Source: Adineta vaga
Lineage: Eukaryota > Rotifera
Length of the DNA stretch: 64,000 nucleotides
Direction: 5' to 3'
Assembly (NCBI GenBank): GCA_021613535.1
Contig: CP075492.1
Location: 17,298,001-17,362,000 of the forward strand
The notes under the pieces are model-generated. The model did not search any database, was not told the DNA's origin, and worked only from the letters and a program-made list of their open reading frames with translations. Of the stretch, positions 11,700 to 22,974 are shown in pieces; within the stretch, counting starts at the first letter, position 1; each line of letters begins with the position of its first letter. A program made the position numbers and the translations under genes.

Positions 11700-11708
11700 G
11701 CTAGTCAT

Positions 11709-14700
11709 TTAGATGAGTTTCTGTGAATTGAAAATAATACTACCGACATGGGATGTTATAGGTATGTATGAGTTATTTCGATTCCCAACTAATTGCTTTA
11801 CAAATGTTAATGGATTCGATATGAATTGAGCGTCTTGGAGATGTAAGTGAACACGATGCATTTTATTACTAACAAATCCATCAATAGCAATCCATCCTTT
11901 CCGAAAAGCTTTCTCTTCTTCTTTTGTTCGACGTCTTGGACATAAACTCAAACATTGACAATAAGCTCTTTGTTCATTACTTTTTTCAAAGTAAAGAGTA
12001 CCGTTAAAGACAAATAATGGTGCTAACCATTCAATTGGTAATTCATTAGATGATCTAATCGTTGGAGGAATTGTTAGTGTTGGAATATTAACAAAAATGG
12101 ATTGAATTCGTTTAGTACGAGGTAATAATAGGCGTAAAGTTGTATCAGACATATTATTGGAACGTAATCGACCAATTAACCAATTAGCTTCGAAAGGACT
12201 GATAAAAATAATGTGTTTATTTCGATAGAAAATAATCCATCGAGGTGGTCGTAAAAATGGATCTAATATTTCATCTTTTGTAGAAATAACTCGTTGAAAT
12301 TCAGTAGTAACCCAACAATTCTTTTGCCATGTATTTGATTGACAAATATTAAACAATGTTGTAGCATTAAAGGCATATACTATTGGTTGAAATATCTTTG
12401 ATAATTGTCTTAAATTTAATTCATCACAATGTGCATCACATAATTGTTTAATTTCTTCATGTAATATAGGATTAACTGGTGTTACAGATGATGGACGTGC
12501 TAATTGTCGTTCTTCTTCTAATTCTTGTTCTAGTTCTCGTTGTTGTTCTTCATCTAACAATTGTGATAGGCGTGTTTTCGATCCACTATATTCTTGCAAT
12601 TGTTTAAGAACTGCCATATGAATTTCTGGAGATAAACGATAATTATATTGTTGACATCGAACAGAATAAATAGCGTCTAATGTATACAAATCTTTCGATG
12701 TTCCATACATAGATTTTAATTCAATTATTTCAGGTTCTAAACATTGTTCAGCATACTCTTTCATTAGTCTATTTGACAATTTTTGTTGATTATTTTCGCA
12801 ATGAATCTTTTGTGAAGCATTTATCTTTCGTTGAAAATTTAAACTTTGTTCTGCCCAATGATGTAAACCTTCCCATGTCGAATGAATTGTATTTTGATAT
12901 ACCCAACGAAGAATATCAATGATATAACTTTGTTGATTTGAAGATAATTGTCTTTTTAATGCTATAATTTGTTGATGAACTTCATTAGAACTCCAAAATG
13001 TTAATGAATGTCCATGTCCTAATTGTCTCATTCTCATACATGCTTGAACAAATCGATCTTTTGTTAAACCATTACCTAATGTAACTGCTGCACGAAATCC
13101 TTGAGGAAACTTGAAATCTGTTCCACGAGTATGAATTTCATCTAAATAAAAAATACAATGATCTAATCGTTCACTAGCAGGAGATGTTTCAAATCGTTGA
13201 TGATGATATTGACGATCGCATACGACAATCGAATCAAGATCAAAATAGACAACATAATCAATTTCATGTTTATTCGATAGATTTAACCAATGAACAGCAA
13301 TATTACGATTTGTTTTATCAATCAATAATGCTCCAACATCTAAAATAACATGAATACTTTGTTTATATTCACAGATTTGTTTTAAAATATCATCTGAAGT
13401 TGCATTGATAGGTAAAACATGATAACTTTCATTTATATTTTGTAATAAATTATTTAGAACAATTGCATCTGTCTTCTGTAATTCAGATAATTCATATTGA
13501 TGAATATGTACAGGTAATAATAATTGTGTATCATTTGTACCACTAAATCCAGTTATAGATTTTGATCGTTTTGATGACGATAGATCCCATGCTGATGAAA
13601 CAATTTTATAAGGAAATTGTTTTGCTTCTCGTGGAAAAACAAAATGGTTGAGAAAATAATTGATAACTAACATATGATATCGAAATGTTGGAAAAATCTG
13701 TTCAGTTCGTTGATGATAATCTTCTAAATTTACTCCATTCCAATATTTGATACTTTTTGGAACTTGTTCCATTCCTTCATATAGTATCCATTGTTCATAA
13801 ATCGTTGCTGGATCACTTTCTCGTTCATTTAAACGATCAAAACATTGTATCAATTGTGAATCTGTTAAACCAGAATAATAATATGAAAGTTGTGTTAAAA
13901 CTAAAGCAACATCGGGATGTCCGAATTCAGTACGATCAGCTGCAACATCTTTTGCTCGAAAGGGTACAGCCATTGAACGATTAAATGATGGATTTGAATT
14001 AATACCATAATTAACTCGATGTCGTTTTTTCAAAGCAATTAATAAAACTTCTGATGACAATAAACCACGAATAATAAGAAATAATTGAATTTCATGAGAA
14101 GGAAATTTTTCAAGTAGATGATCAACAGATGAATTTGATTGTAAAATAAATTGGAGTATAATTCGTTTATCTTCTTGTCGATAATTTCGATTGTTAATCC
14201 AATCATACGCTATGTTTTCACATAAGAATGGATATGATTGATGTGATTGTAAACGAAGTTGTGGAAAATTACTTCTATGTTTTGAATCTTTAAAACATGT
14301 TTCTTGAGGAAAACGTTCAGAAATATAAGCAGCATTTTTTTTAACTAATTCAAGTATAATTTGAATTGTTTTCCATCGTTCTGTTCCTCCATCAACTTGT
14401 TGTTGACCACCAATTGTATAAATTAATTGATATTTAACATGTAAAATTTCATCTGATTCATCTAAAATATCACGTACATATGTTCTTATCCATTGTTGAA
14501 CAGTTAACATCGATTGTGCAGTAAGAAAATCACTTTGTCGACATTTATCAATAGTAAGAAGATCAAAAGAAAGAAGATCTTCTGGTGATGTTAATATTAT
14601 ATCATTATGTTGTAATGCTTGTTGAAAATGATGAGAAATTTTGAGAATTTGTTCATTTATTAACTTCATATCACGACGACATGTAAATATTAAAATACGT

Positions 14701-17700
14701 CGATTTAATAAACCACCTAATTTATATCGTAATGATTGATAATTTGTTGGAAGTAAAGATTTTAAAACTATCATACGAACTAAAGTTGAATTTATTGAAG
14801 ATAAATTAACAGCTAACATTGGTAAAATAACAGATGTTTTTCCTTCACCCATATTCATTTGCATAACGAGATTTTTACTATTTGGATCATTTGTTTGCAT
14901 CATATGATGTGCTACTTTAATTTGTATATCACGAATAATAATATTCATTTCAAGTTCTAAAATTAACCAAGATATATATTCAGATGGTATCCAATTTGAA
15001 TGTGGAATATTTGAAATTTCTTTTTTAAAATCTTCGTATTTATTTTGATAAATGAAATATAATGTTCGTTCCAATTGTTGTTCTAAAGTCCAATTAACAA
15101 CAATACCACCTAATAATGTATATTGATTTGGAGTTAAATCAATTGATAGAGATTGTTTAGTATTCATATTCTTTTGTTGTAAAATTGGGATGAGTACTGT
15201 TGGCATCATTCGGGGTAATACACCCGTTTTTATCAATAATTCATTTGATTTTAGTAATGATTTGATTAATTCAGTAGAGAATGTTATAGATTCTTCTTGA
15301 ATTGTATTGAGTAATTGTTTTATTTCATTTACAGATGGATATGTCTCTTCATATTGTTCGTTTGAAAGAAATTTATTCCAACTTTCATTTAATTGATTTT
15401 TAAAATAATTCTCAAGTTTCTTCAAACGATTCTCTTCATTATTAACAAAAGGAAAAATTTCCTCGGGAAATTGACGTTGTTGAGTAATTAACAAAGACTT
15501 TTTTTCTGTATCGAAATGACCTCTATAAGGATGATGAAATTTTTGTGTAGCTTTTAATACAAGTTCAGAATTTAGTACTTCATTGGAAGATTTGAATTGT
15601 ATTTGATAATGATCTTTGTATGATTCGATGTTAAATTGTTGAGTATTGTATGGTAGTTTAGTATGAAACTTTTCAATTGGAACGGAACAAATTAATCTTT
15701 GTACATATTGAAGAAAACGTCGAAGATAGCTGTTCGATCGCCAAGAACGTAACAATAGATTTATTTGAGTTATTTCTGTAGATGATATGAGATCATCATC
15801 AGAACATTCATAGCTACAATTTTGTCTCCAACAACGTTCAATTTCGGCTAGAATTTCGTTTCGTGCAGTGTTATTTGAAATTGGAATACGATGTGCTATA
15901 AATGATACTTCTTCAATATTTTGATAGTTAATAGATGGAGGAAATATAATTGAATTGAATGAAATAATTGGTACATTCAATGCTGTTTTTAACATTTGTA
16001 TATAAAATGGTTTGATTTGACGTTTATTCGAAATATAATGAAAAAAATTGAATAAACAATGAAGACGTTGAATACCAACTAGACGATACATAGTTGATGG
16101 ATTTTTGCAACCATCAACCAATTTTAATAAACTAATCCAAATATTTTCAAATTGATTTTCATTATTTAACCATTGAGACAAAGGCAACCACTGAATATTC
16201 ATCACATCTCTAAGTGTAACATTCCCATTTCTATACAAATCATCTACAAGTTGAATAACTGGATAATTAGTAGTTTCCGAAGCATTTTCTGAATTTGAAT
16301 GATATATCACAGGTTTATAAGAACATAAAATTTGATTTTCTATTTCAGAAGGTAATCTAGCGATAGGATTATATGAATCTCGATAGTCCCAATAGAGTTT
16401 CTTTAATAATGCTTCATTGTAGAATTTTCCTTGAAATAATTTAGGAATTTCGATAGAAGAATCTGATGAGTGAATGAAATCTAGTTGCCGACTAGCATTA
16501 ATGAGAGATTTTACAATCAAATAATAACCAAAATGTTGTAACGAAACTTGTAAACCATTATTATTCCAATCAATTTTTTCCATACAAGTCAAATTTTCGG
16601 GATAATAATCAACTTTTGGTGAAATAGAAGCAATTTGAGTAAGTATATTTAATGATAAAGAATCATATGGTTGATCTGACCAACAACCAGCTGAATTTAA
16701 CAACTGAAAAGCTCGTTCCATTCCTGTCATTGCTGTAAATTGATCTGGTAAGGGATGAGAAGTCATCGCATGTAATAATGCTAAATAAAGCCATCCAGTT
16801 GGACTATCCGTTGATTGAAGAATACATAATCGATCATTTAAAATAAAAACAAAATAATGTGAAAGAAATTCATCGGATAATAATGATGTTCGTTGTATTT
16901 TAACAGTTTGATGTTTATCATTCTGAATCGTACTATAAACTTTTCCAAATGGAACAATTAATTTTCGATATGAATAACACTTTGATTCATCGTTATTGAA
17001 TAGTAATGGTGAGAGTAGAAGTCCTGATGTTAGTCCAGTAAGTGTTCCTAACCATTGATCTTCATCAACACGCATATCTGAATATTCACGAGACATTATT
17101 ATTTGAGTTGATGTATCGTATTGAAAAGCAATTCTTAAACGAGATAAATGTATTGTTATAATGAGATTATTTTGTGAAAGATCATTTCCTATCATATAGA
17201 CATATGGTTTATCATCGAGACGAATAAAATATTGTAAAAATAACTTTTGAAATATTTCGGATGATTGATTAATTAGAATTTGTTTTGTTTTCATTTCATT
17301 CATTGTAATTAATTCTGTTTTTCGATCGAAAATATAGAATTTATTCTTTCGAAAATCGAGATCTTTAAAATAAATCGATCGAAATTCAATTCTATCAATT
17401 GTTGCATTCCACCAATGACTATAATTTGAAATAAACATATCCGGTAGTTCATCTTCAAAACATGTATGAGGAATTAATTCATTTATTTCATTTGTTATTA
17501 TATCTCGTTCTCTAATTGTTAAATATTTCGTTTGATCATTGAAATGAAATTCATATAAAACATTATTATCATCATGATATCCATGTTTTGTGATATAAGT
17601 ATTTGATATTTCGGCTGCTTGAACTTCAAAAACATGTTGACCAAATATTCGTATAAATAATGGATGAAAAATAATATTTTTAGGTAAAAAACCGATTGTC

Positions 17701-20700
17701 ATTCCATCAACTAAGAACGTACCTTTAATACAATCAATTGATACTAATCTCGATTTATATTGACAATCATACCAACCATCAAATGCATAATTCGTTCGTT
17801 TTTTCCAATGTTCTTTCATTTGACCTTTATTATTTCGCATAACTGCCCAATAGATCGTAACAAATTCATTTAAACTTTCATGCGATGTTTTCTGAAGAAA
17901 TTTTGCTACTAATGGTTGTATTACTACTAATATGCGTTGAGCATATCGAATTAGATTTCTCATAAATGTACTAATAATTGATTGATTCGTATTTAAAATA
18001 ATATTATCATGAATAGTAGCTGCGGCTTTCAGTAAAGATGTAATATCATTATTCGATGATATAATATTTATATTTCGATCTTCATGAGTTGAAAATGTTA
18101 AAACGCAAGCAATAGCAATATTGATCATTTTAATTCGAAGTCTTTCGACTTCATCAAACGCTGTTGGTGTAATTGTTTGTATTGTTTTCGTTATTAATTG
18201 AATCCAATTTTCACCAATTTGACGAGATTTTCTAATTAAATCTATCAGTTCATTGACTTTTGATGAATTACAAATAGTTAATATTCTCATTATAATTATT
18301 GAAATAATTACTAAGATAAATTCATTTTGCCAATTTGATTTACATTGATCTAATCGATGATTTAATCTTAAGATTAATTCATCAACAAAATGATCTTCTA
18401 ATAAATCACGGTGAGATTCCGGACACCAACTATCAGGTAATGTTCGAAGATTTCTTGTTATCGAACCATATTGAAGTAATGAATGCATGATTAATATTGA
18501 AACACTTTCTTCAGATAGTAATAAAGAATCCATTTCAAAAATAATTAAAAGATTCCACCATTGTAAACGATGACCTGAACGAAATGAACCAAATTCGACA
18601 AATTGTGTTGGTTTCAATCGTGTTGAACAATCAGCTAATCGAGCGATAACCTCATTTTGTAAAAAATCTGTGTTAAATACTGTGAATTGCAATTTTTTAT
18701 AATCGGAATGATCAAGTTGAGGTGTCAGAATGATCAATTCATCATTGAAATCAATTGGTTGCTTTGGTGAAATTTCAACTTTTAAACTATTTTCAAATAA
18801 AAAATTAGTGACTGATGTCGAGGCAACTGAGGGTGGAGTTGAATAATGAGTTTGCATAAGAGATTTCGTTGATGAAACTAATTTGACTTTAGATTCGATT
18901 GAATTTTTATTATAACTTTTTAATTTACTATCATGTGGAGGAACTTTTAACCATTCGAAAATATTTTTCTTTGTATCACTTTGAAGACGATTAATAAATT
19001 GCCAAAGAATATCTCGATAACATCTGATTTCAATAGGCATTTGCAATTCAAAAATCATTGCTAATGCACTTTCATTACTCGTTGGTATTGGACATTCAAA
19101 AATTTGCACTCGAATATTATTTGCACTTTTCAATGTTTTACATCGAGTACATGATTTTTTACTACGACCACTTTGATTATGGTGACACGAAGTTCTATTT
19201 ACTATGGCCATCATTTCTGCATATCGTTGCTTTGCGTTATTAACTTCTTTGATTTTGTTTTCTTTATCATTTTCAGCTTGTTTTCGAATTGCTTGAATAG
19301 CATTAAGCATTATTGTTGATTGACTGGCATAATAAACTCCGAAAGCATTTTCCGATTCGATATTATTTAAAAGATCAGGATATGAATTTTCATAAAAACG
19401 TTCGAAATATTTATATAGATCATATGCTCGAATCATATCATCTCGGGTTGGTAAAATTAATAATTCGAACAAATCGAATAAATTTGGAATATCAATAGAA
19501 TGTTGTTTTAATCGTACAAAGCCTTCATCTTCACATAATTTCTTATGCATACAATGAATAATTGTTAATGATGTTAAAATAAAACGACTGTAACCAATAG
19601 AATCATTAGGACCTTTTTCTGGACAATAATGTGTTAATGCAACATCTCTGTATGTTTCGAAGAGATGAAATAAAATTTCAAAACGATTTTTCTTATTAAT
19701 TATTGATGGATTACGATTGAGCCATTGTTCTAAGCATAATTCAATCCAAATTTCAATAATAGTCAAAGCAATATCTGTTGTACATTTCATTTTATTTATT
19801 AATATATCATATAAAGGAATATAATCATCTTGATTAATTGTACTTGGATCATTATATACATTTATACCTTTGAATGGAAGAGATGTTTTATTTGAATTCA
19901 TAGAATTACATAAATAAGTTTGTAATTTTATGCAGGAATGTTCATAAATTTTCTGATTTTTATGAAGTTTAGAACAATTTTCAAGAAATTTATGACGAAG
20001 TTTTTCATCGATTTGAATTGAATCTTGCCAATCGGAATTGGAAATTATTCTTCTTAGTTCAAATTCAATTTGTTGTTTTGTATAATTTATCCATGTTTTA
20101 ATACTTTTATCAATGAAATTAATAGATAATAATAAACCTTCGATTTTATTTAATCTTCGTGTAATTTTTCTCATAGAATGAACCAATAAATCAATACACA
20201 TTGGTATTTTCTGAATAACATACGTCAAAAATTGAGTTAGTAATAATTTATAGATAATTGTACCAAGATTTTGTAAACGTTTAATTAAAATTGTATGTAA
20301 TACTATTTTAATTGTCATCCATAATCCTGAACGTCGAAATGGAAGTTTGGCTTTATTCCATCGAATTTGATCACGATGTTTTTTCTTGAATTGAACAGAT
20401 TCACAAGAGTTTTTCTCAATTTTTATATTGTCGAATTGTTCAATCCACCAACGACATACATAATGTGATTGTGGAACTTCACGCGTTTCATCAACTATAT
20501 TCGATGATTTGTAAGATTTAGAATATTCAATTGTATTTATCATAAAATCCATTAATAATTCACATTGAACTTTCGAAGTCAATTCTGATCGATCATGTAA
20601 TCGATATGTTGTTACTGGAAAACAGGAAAAATGAGGCATTAATGAAGAAGTTATCACATCAGTTGGTAATAGTACTTGCCATGCCGATATTAATGGGTGA

Positions 20701-21047
20701 TTTGTATTATTTTGATCCATTTCAATTAAAATCGCAGTATTTTGTGCATGGAAATAAAGAGGAAGGAAATGACCTGATGGCAATTGTTCAATAGTCGATT
20801 GAATATTTTTTATCGAATAGTTTTGCCGACTTTGCAAGTGAGACCAACGATCGATACAATCCATTAAGATACTGTATATTGGTAATTTCCTCCCTATATC
20901 AGTCGATCGAATCGTATGAAAATATCCATTGACATATTCCAACAATTCATGTTCATTTTGATGATTTTGTCCAGTTAAATAATCATTATCAGCAGACGAT
21001 GGTAAATATTGTGGAAGAAAAAGATGATTTAAAATTGATTCGTTCAT
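11709..21047 (-). CDS. giant DUF6606/DUF3638/DUF3645 protein, ATPase-like, intronless
   Basis: A single uninterrupted 3112-residue ORF. The N-terminus (residues about 5-280: NHLFLPQYLP..., LPLYFHAQNTAILIEM, WQVLLPTDVI) matches the DUF6606 module. A DUF3638 region near 2000-2240 contains the P-loop-like MNMGEGKTSVILPML (G2067-S2072) and LDESDEILHVKYQLIYTIG near 2195. The DUF3645 signature FRAKDVAADRTEFGHPDVAL lies near 2365. A conserved late block near 2637 reads DEIHTRGTDFKFPQGFRAAV with KDRFVQACMRMRQLG. Members are common in fungi and oomycetes, where they are often named ubiquitinyl-hydrolase-like, and they resemble SF2 helicase cores; the biochemical role is not established. Glu/Gln-rich coiled coil lies near 2830 (EEQQRELEQELEEERQLA). 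Total absence of introns over 9.3 kb, beside intron-bearing neighbours, suggests horizontal origin or retroposition. The start ATG is followed immediately by the conserved DUF6606 opening. Confidence 0.92.
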   Translation of the reverse strand: MNESILNHLFLPQYLPSSADNDYLTGQNHQNEHELLEYVNGYFHTIRSTDIGRKLPIYSILMDCIDRWSHLQSRQNYSIKNIQSTIEQLPSGHFLPLYFHAQNTAILIEMDQNNTNHPLISAWQVLLPTDVITSSLMPHFSCFPVTTYRLHDRSELTSKVQCELLMDFMINTIEYSKSYKSSNIVDETREVPQSHYVCRWWIEQFDNIKIEKNSCESVQFKKKHRDQIRWNKAKLPFRRSGLWMTIKIVLHTILIKRLQNLGTIIYKLLLTQFLTYVIQKIPMCIDLLVHSMRKITRRLNKIEGLLLSINFIDKSIKTWINYTKQQIEFELRRIISNSDWQDSIQIDEKLRHKFLENCSKLHKNQKIYEHSCIKLQTYLCNSMNSNKTSLPFKGINVYNDPSTINQDDYIPLYDILINKMKCTTDIALTIIEIWIELCLEQWLNRNPSIINKKNRFEILFHLFETYRDVALTHYCPEKGPNDSIGYSRFILTSLTIIHCMHKKLCEDEGFVRLKQHSIDIPNLFDLFELLILPTRDDMIRAYDLYKYFERFYENSYPDLLNNIESENAFGVYYASQSTIMLNAIQAIRKQAENDKENKIKEVNNAKQRYAEMMAIVNRTSCHHNQSGRSKKSCTRCKTLKSANNIRVQIFECPIPTSNESALAMIFELQMPIEIRCYRDILWQFINRLQSDTKKNIFEWLKVPPHDSKLKSYNKNSIESKVKLVSSTKSLMQTHYSTPPSVASTSVTNFLFENSLKVEISPKQPIDFNDELIILTPQLDHSDYKKLQFTVFNTDFLQNEVIARLADCSTRLKPTQFVEFGSFRSGHRLQWWNLLIIFEMDSLLLSEESVSILIMHSLLQYGSITRNLRTLPDSWCPESHRDLLEDHFVDELILRLNHRLDQCKSNWQNEFILVIISIIIMRILTICNSSKVNELIDLIRKSRQIGENWIQLITKTIQTITPTAFDEVERLRIKMINIAIACVLTFSTHEDRNINIISSNNDITSLLKAAATIHDNIILNTNQSIISTFMRNLIRYAQRILVVIQPLVAKFLQKTSHESLNEFVTIYWAVMRNNKGQMKEHWKKRTNYAFDGWYDCQYKSRLVSIDCIKGTFLVDGMTIGFLPKNIIFHPLFIRIFGQHVFEVQAAEISNTYITKHGYHDDNNVLYEFHFNDQTKYLTIRERDIITNEINELIPHTCFEDELPDMFISNYSHWWNATIDRIEFRSIYFKDLDFRKNKFYIFDRKTELITMNEMKTKQILINQSSEIFQKLFLQYFIRLDDKPYVYMIGNDLSQNNLIITIHLSRLRIAFQYDTSTQIIMSREYSDMRVDEDQWLGTLTGLTSGLLLSPLLFNNDESKCYSYRKLIVPFGKVYSTIQNDKHQTVKIQRTSLLSDEFLSHYFVFILNDRLCILQSTDSPTGWLYLALLHAMTSHPLPDQFTAMTGMERAFQLLNSAGCWSDQPYDSLSLNILTQIASISPKVDYYPENLTCMEKIDWNNNGLQVSLQHFGYYLIVKSLINASRQLDFIHSSDSSIEIPKLFQGKFYNEALLKKLYWDYRDSYNPIARLPSEIENQILCSYKPVIYHSNSENASETTNYPVIQLVDDLYRNGNVTLRDVMNIQWLPLSQWLNNENQFENIWISLLKLVDGCKNPSTMYRLVGIQRLHCLFNFFHYISNKRQIKPFYIQMLKTALNVPIISFNSIIFPPSINYQNIEEVSFIAHRIPISNNTARNEILAEIERCWRQNCSYECSDDDLISSTEITQINLLLRSWRSNSYLRRFLQYVQRLICSVPIEKFHTKLPYNTQQFNIESYKDHYQIQFKSSNEVLNSELVLKATQKFHHPYRGHFDTEKKSLLITQQRQFPEEIFPFVNNEENRLKKLENYFKNQLNESWNKFLSNEQYEETYPSVNEIKQLLNTIQEESITFSTELIKSLLKSNELLIKTGVLPRMMPTVLIPILQQKNMNTKQSLSIDLTPNQYTLLGGIVVNWTLEQQLERTLYFIYQNKYEDFKKEISNIPHSNWIPSEYISWLILELEMNIIIRDIQIKVAHHMMQTNDPNSKNLVMQMNMGEGKTSVILPMLAVNLSSINSTLVRMIVLKSLLPTNYQSLRYKLGGLLNRRILIFTCRRDMKLINEQILKISHHFQQALQHNDIILTSPEDLLSFDLLTIDKCRQSDFLTAQSMLTVQQWIRTYVRDILDESDEILHVKYQLIYTIGGQQQVDGGTERWKTIQIILELVKKNAAYISERFPQETCFKDSKHRSNFPQLRLQSHQSYPFLCENIAYDWINNRNYRQEDKRIILQFILQSNSSVDHLLEKFPSHEIQLFLIIRGLLSSEVLLIALKKRHRVNYGINSNPSFNRSMAVPFRAKDVAADRTEFGHPDVALVLTQLSYYYSGLTDSQLIQCFDRLNERESDPATIYEQWILYEGMEQVPKSIKYWNGVNLEDYHQRTEQIFPTFRYHMLVINYFLNHFVFPREAKQFPYKIVSSAWDLSSSKRSKSITGFSGTNDTQLLLPVHIHQYELSELQKTDAIVLNNLLQNINESYHVLPINATSDDILKQICEYKQSIHVILDVGALLIDKTNRNIAVHWLNLSNKHEIDYVVYFDLDSIVVCDRQYHHQRFETSPASERLDHCIFYLDEIHTRGTDFKFPQGFRAAVTLGNGLTKDRFVQACMRMRQLGHGHSLTFWSSNEVHQQIIALKRQLSSNQQSYIIDILRWVYQNTIHSTWEGLHHWAEQSLNFQRKINASQKIHCENNQQKLSNRLMKEYAEQCLEPEIIELKSMYGTSKDLYTLDAIYSVRCQQYNYRLSPEIHMAVLKQLQEYSGSKTRLSQLLDEEQQRELEQELEEERQLARPSSVTPVNPILHEEIKQLCDAHCDELNLRQLSKIFQPIVYAFNATTLFNICQSNTWQKNCWVTTEFQRVISTKDEILDPFLRPPRWIIFYRNKHIIFISPFEANWLIGRLRSNNMSDTTLRLLLPRTKRIQSIFVNIPTLTIPPTIRSSNELPIEWLAPLFVFNGTLYFEKSNEQRAYCQCLSLCPRRRTKEEEKAFRKGWIAIDGFVSNKMHRVHLHLQDAQFISNPLTFVKQLVGNRNNSYIPITSHVGSIIFNSQKLI

Positions 21048-22035
21048 TTCCTACAATTAATTACATAAACTGAAATCAAAGTTTAATTAATAATATGATG
21101 CGACAACTATATGTCTTATGAATATTTTGCTCCTTTATCTACTAGTCGAGACAAACACGACGCGATATATGATGTTAAAGAAAAGATAACGATGGTTGAG
21201 AATCATGTGAGACGTTTTATAATAAATCTATTAGAAGAAGGACGAATGAAAATTAATAGGATATCAGAATCATCGAGTTAATAAATTTCGTAGTATCATA
21301 ATTGAAAGAATTTGATAGAAGATTCTAGAAACCATATTCTGAATTTTTCTGTTGATATAATAAAAAAAATGTCGCTAGTCGTATAGATTTCTAAACGAAC
21401 AATTATTTATACATTGTGATAGATCTATGAAGAATATATTAAATTAAATGATGTGTCAAACGCTTTGATGCTGAAATCGAATAAACGTTTATACTTCGAA
21501 ACATGTGGCTTTATTTACTCACCTAATAAATGTTTTTGAAAATTATTTTGTATGCATATGCTTTTCATAGTTAACATTTTCTTGCGTTTTATACGATCAC
21601 GTCATATATGTAGAAAAAAAATTAAAGTGTTTTTTTTTAAAATGCTTATTGTGTAAACAAAATAGAACGAAAAAATATTTTTTTTGCTATAGCAAGGTTC
21701 CGTGCAAAATGTACAGCTATTTTTCTCTGAATATTTCATAGTTTTTTTGTAACCATAACTCGTTTCAGATGTATATCTCTCTCTCATATGATTGAACCAA
21801 TACCGACACTCAAATGGAATAATCGAAAAAACAATGCATAATTTCATGAGTGTTCGAGCTTCTTCTATCTCAAATCATCACAATTAGAATATTCTTTTCT
21901 TATTTTGAATTATTTAACTTAATTAATGTTATTCATTTCATCATTCGATTTTGTATTCCATTGTGTATTTGAGAGATTCTCATATATTTTTTACTCGATG
22001 AACATTCTTTTTTCTTTTCTCATCATTATCTCGAT
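21048..22035. other. intergenic between divergent genes
   Basis: About 1 kb of AT-rich DNA that must hold the promoters of the giant leftward ORF and the rightward GPCR. I see poly-T tracts near 21610-21690 but no ORF, RNA gene or member of the palindrome family. Confidence 0.5.
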
Positions 22036-22974
22036 ATGTCTACATCAACAATGTTGTATATTTGGCAAAGAAATCTATTTCGATTTGGTGGTCCAATATT
22101 AATATTTCTTGGTAGTATTAGTTGTTTAATAAATCTATTAGTTTTTACAAAAGATTCTTTACGAAAAAATCCATGTACGATTTGTTTTATAGTCATTAAT
22201 ACACTTAATTTTATTTGTTTTTATTTGGTTCTTCTTATTACAACACTCGCTATTGGTTATGATATCGATCCAAGTTCACAAAATCTTTATTTTTGTCGAT
22301 TTCGTTTTTATATTGCTTATGTTTTTGCATCTTGGAATGCAACTTGTCTGATTTTAGCATCAATTGATCGTACAATAGTCACTTCATCAAAAGCCAATAT
22401 AAGAAAATTAAGTACACGTCGAACAATTTTAATATATTTATTTAGTTTAAATTTCTTTTGGATGATATTTCATATTCATACATTTTTTTATATGGAAATT
22501 CAAGAATTTCAATCAAATTCTTTTATTTGTTATTATCAACCAGGTGTTTATACTTTATTTATAACTTATTATTTACTTTTATTCCATGGATTTCTTCCAC
22601 CTTTATTAATGACAATATTTGGATGTTTAACAGTAAAGAATATTCGTCAAGTTAGTCATAAAATAATTCCAACAAATATATCACAAATTGGAAGACAATA
22701 TATTCTTCAATCAAAAGATCGACAATTAATTCGAATGTTATTTGTTGATATAATTAGTTATACAATTAGTAAACTTCCATATGCATTTTATTATCTTTAT
22801 CAACAAATAACACAAGATGAAAAGAAAAATATTGAACAACAATTAATTGAACAATCAATTCTTATTTTAACTTATTTTATATTCTTTATTGAGAATAGTA
22901 TTAGTGGATATACAAATATATTAGTATCAAAGACTTTTCGAACAGAAATAAAACGAATCATTTCAAATACATGA
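22036..22974 (+). CDS. rhodopsin-like GPCR (7TM), bdelloid family member
   Basis: A 312-residue intronless ORF with seven hydrophobic segments (about residues 17-40, 50-75, 92-112, 130-150, 178-205, 232-255, 268-290). TM1 reads GSISCLINLLVF and TM3 ends ASIDRTIVTSS, an IDR variant of DRY. A Cys in ICYYQPG before TM5 can pair with the TM3 Cys (YFCRFR). TM5 to ICL3 runs FGCLTVKNIRQV to SKDRQLIRMLF, and the end is ILVSKTFRTEIKR in the NPxxY/helix-8 position. It is a close paralogue of the gene at 57.0 kb (shared FRFGGP..I..G.ISC, LRKNPC, MIFHIH, CYYQPG, SKDRQLI.ML). Ligand unknown; such receptors resemble peptide (FMRFamide-type) GPCRs. The TGA stop is supported by the paralogue ending at a similar place. 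Confidence 0.9.
   Translation: MSTSTMLYIWQRNLFRFGGPILIFLGSISCLINLLVFTKDSLRKNPCTICFIVINTLNFICFYLVLLITTLAIGYDIDPSSQNLYFCRFRFYIAYVFASWNATCLILASIDRTIVTSSKANIRKLSTRRTILIYLFSLNFFWMIFHIHTFFYMEIQEFQSNSFICYYQPGVYTLFITYYLLLFHGFLPPLLMTIFGCLTVKNIRQVSHKIIPTNISQIGRQYILQSKDRQLIRMLFVDIISYTISKLPYAFYYLYQQITQDEKKNIEQQLIEQSILILTYFIFFIENSISGYTNILVSKTFRTEIKRIISNT

Larger units (their letters stand above)
9949..11708. other. repeat-rich intergenic region
   Basis: About 1.8 kb without a recognisable gene. It holds palindromic elements 3, 4 and 5 and a diverged inverted repeat (10800-11120). Its G/C content and homopolymer pattern (runs of GAAAAA, TTTTC, CCCCC) differ from the AT-rich coding neighbours. The ORFs that can be drawn here have no protein-like composition. 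Confidence 0.55.

Noticed and set aside
21602-21847. 81-codon ORF upstream of the giant leftward gene
   Set aside because: Translation is dominated by poly-T-derived Phe/Lys and has no family resemblance.
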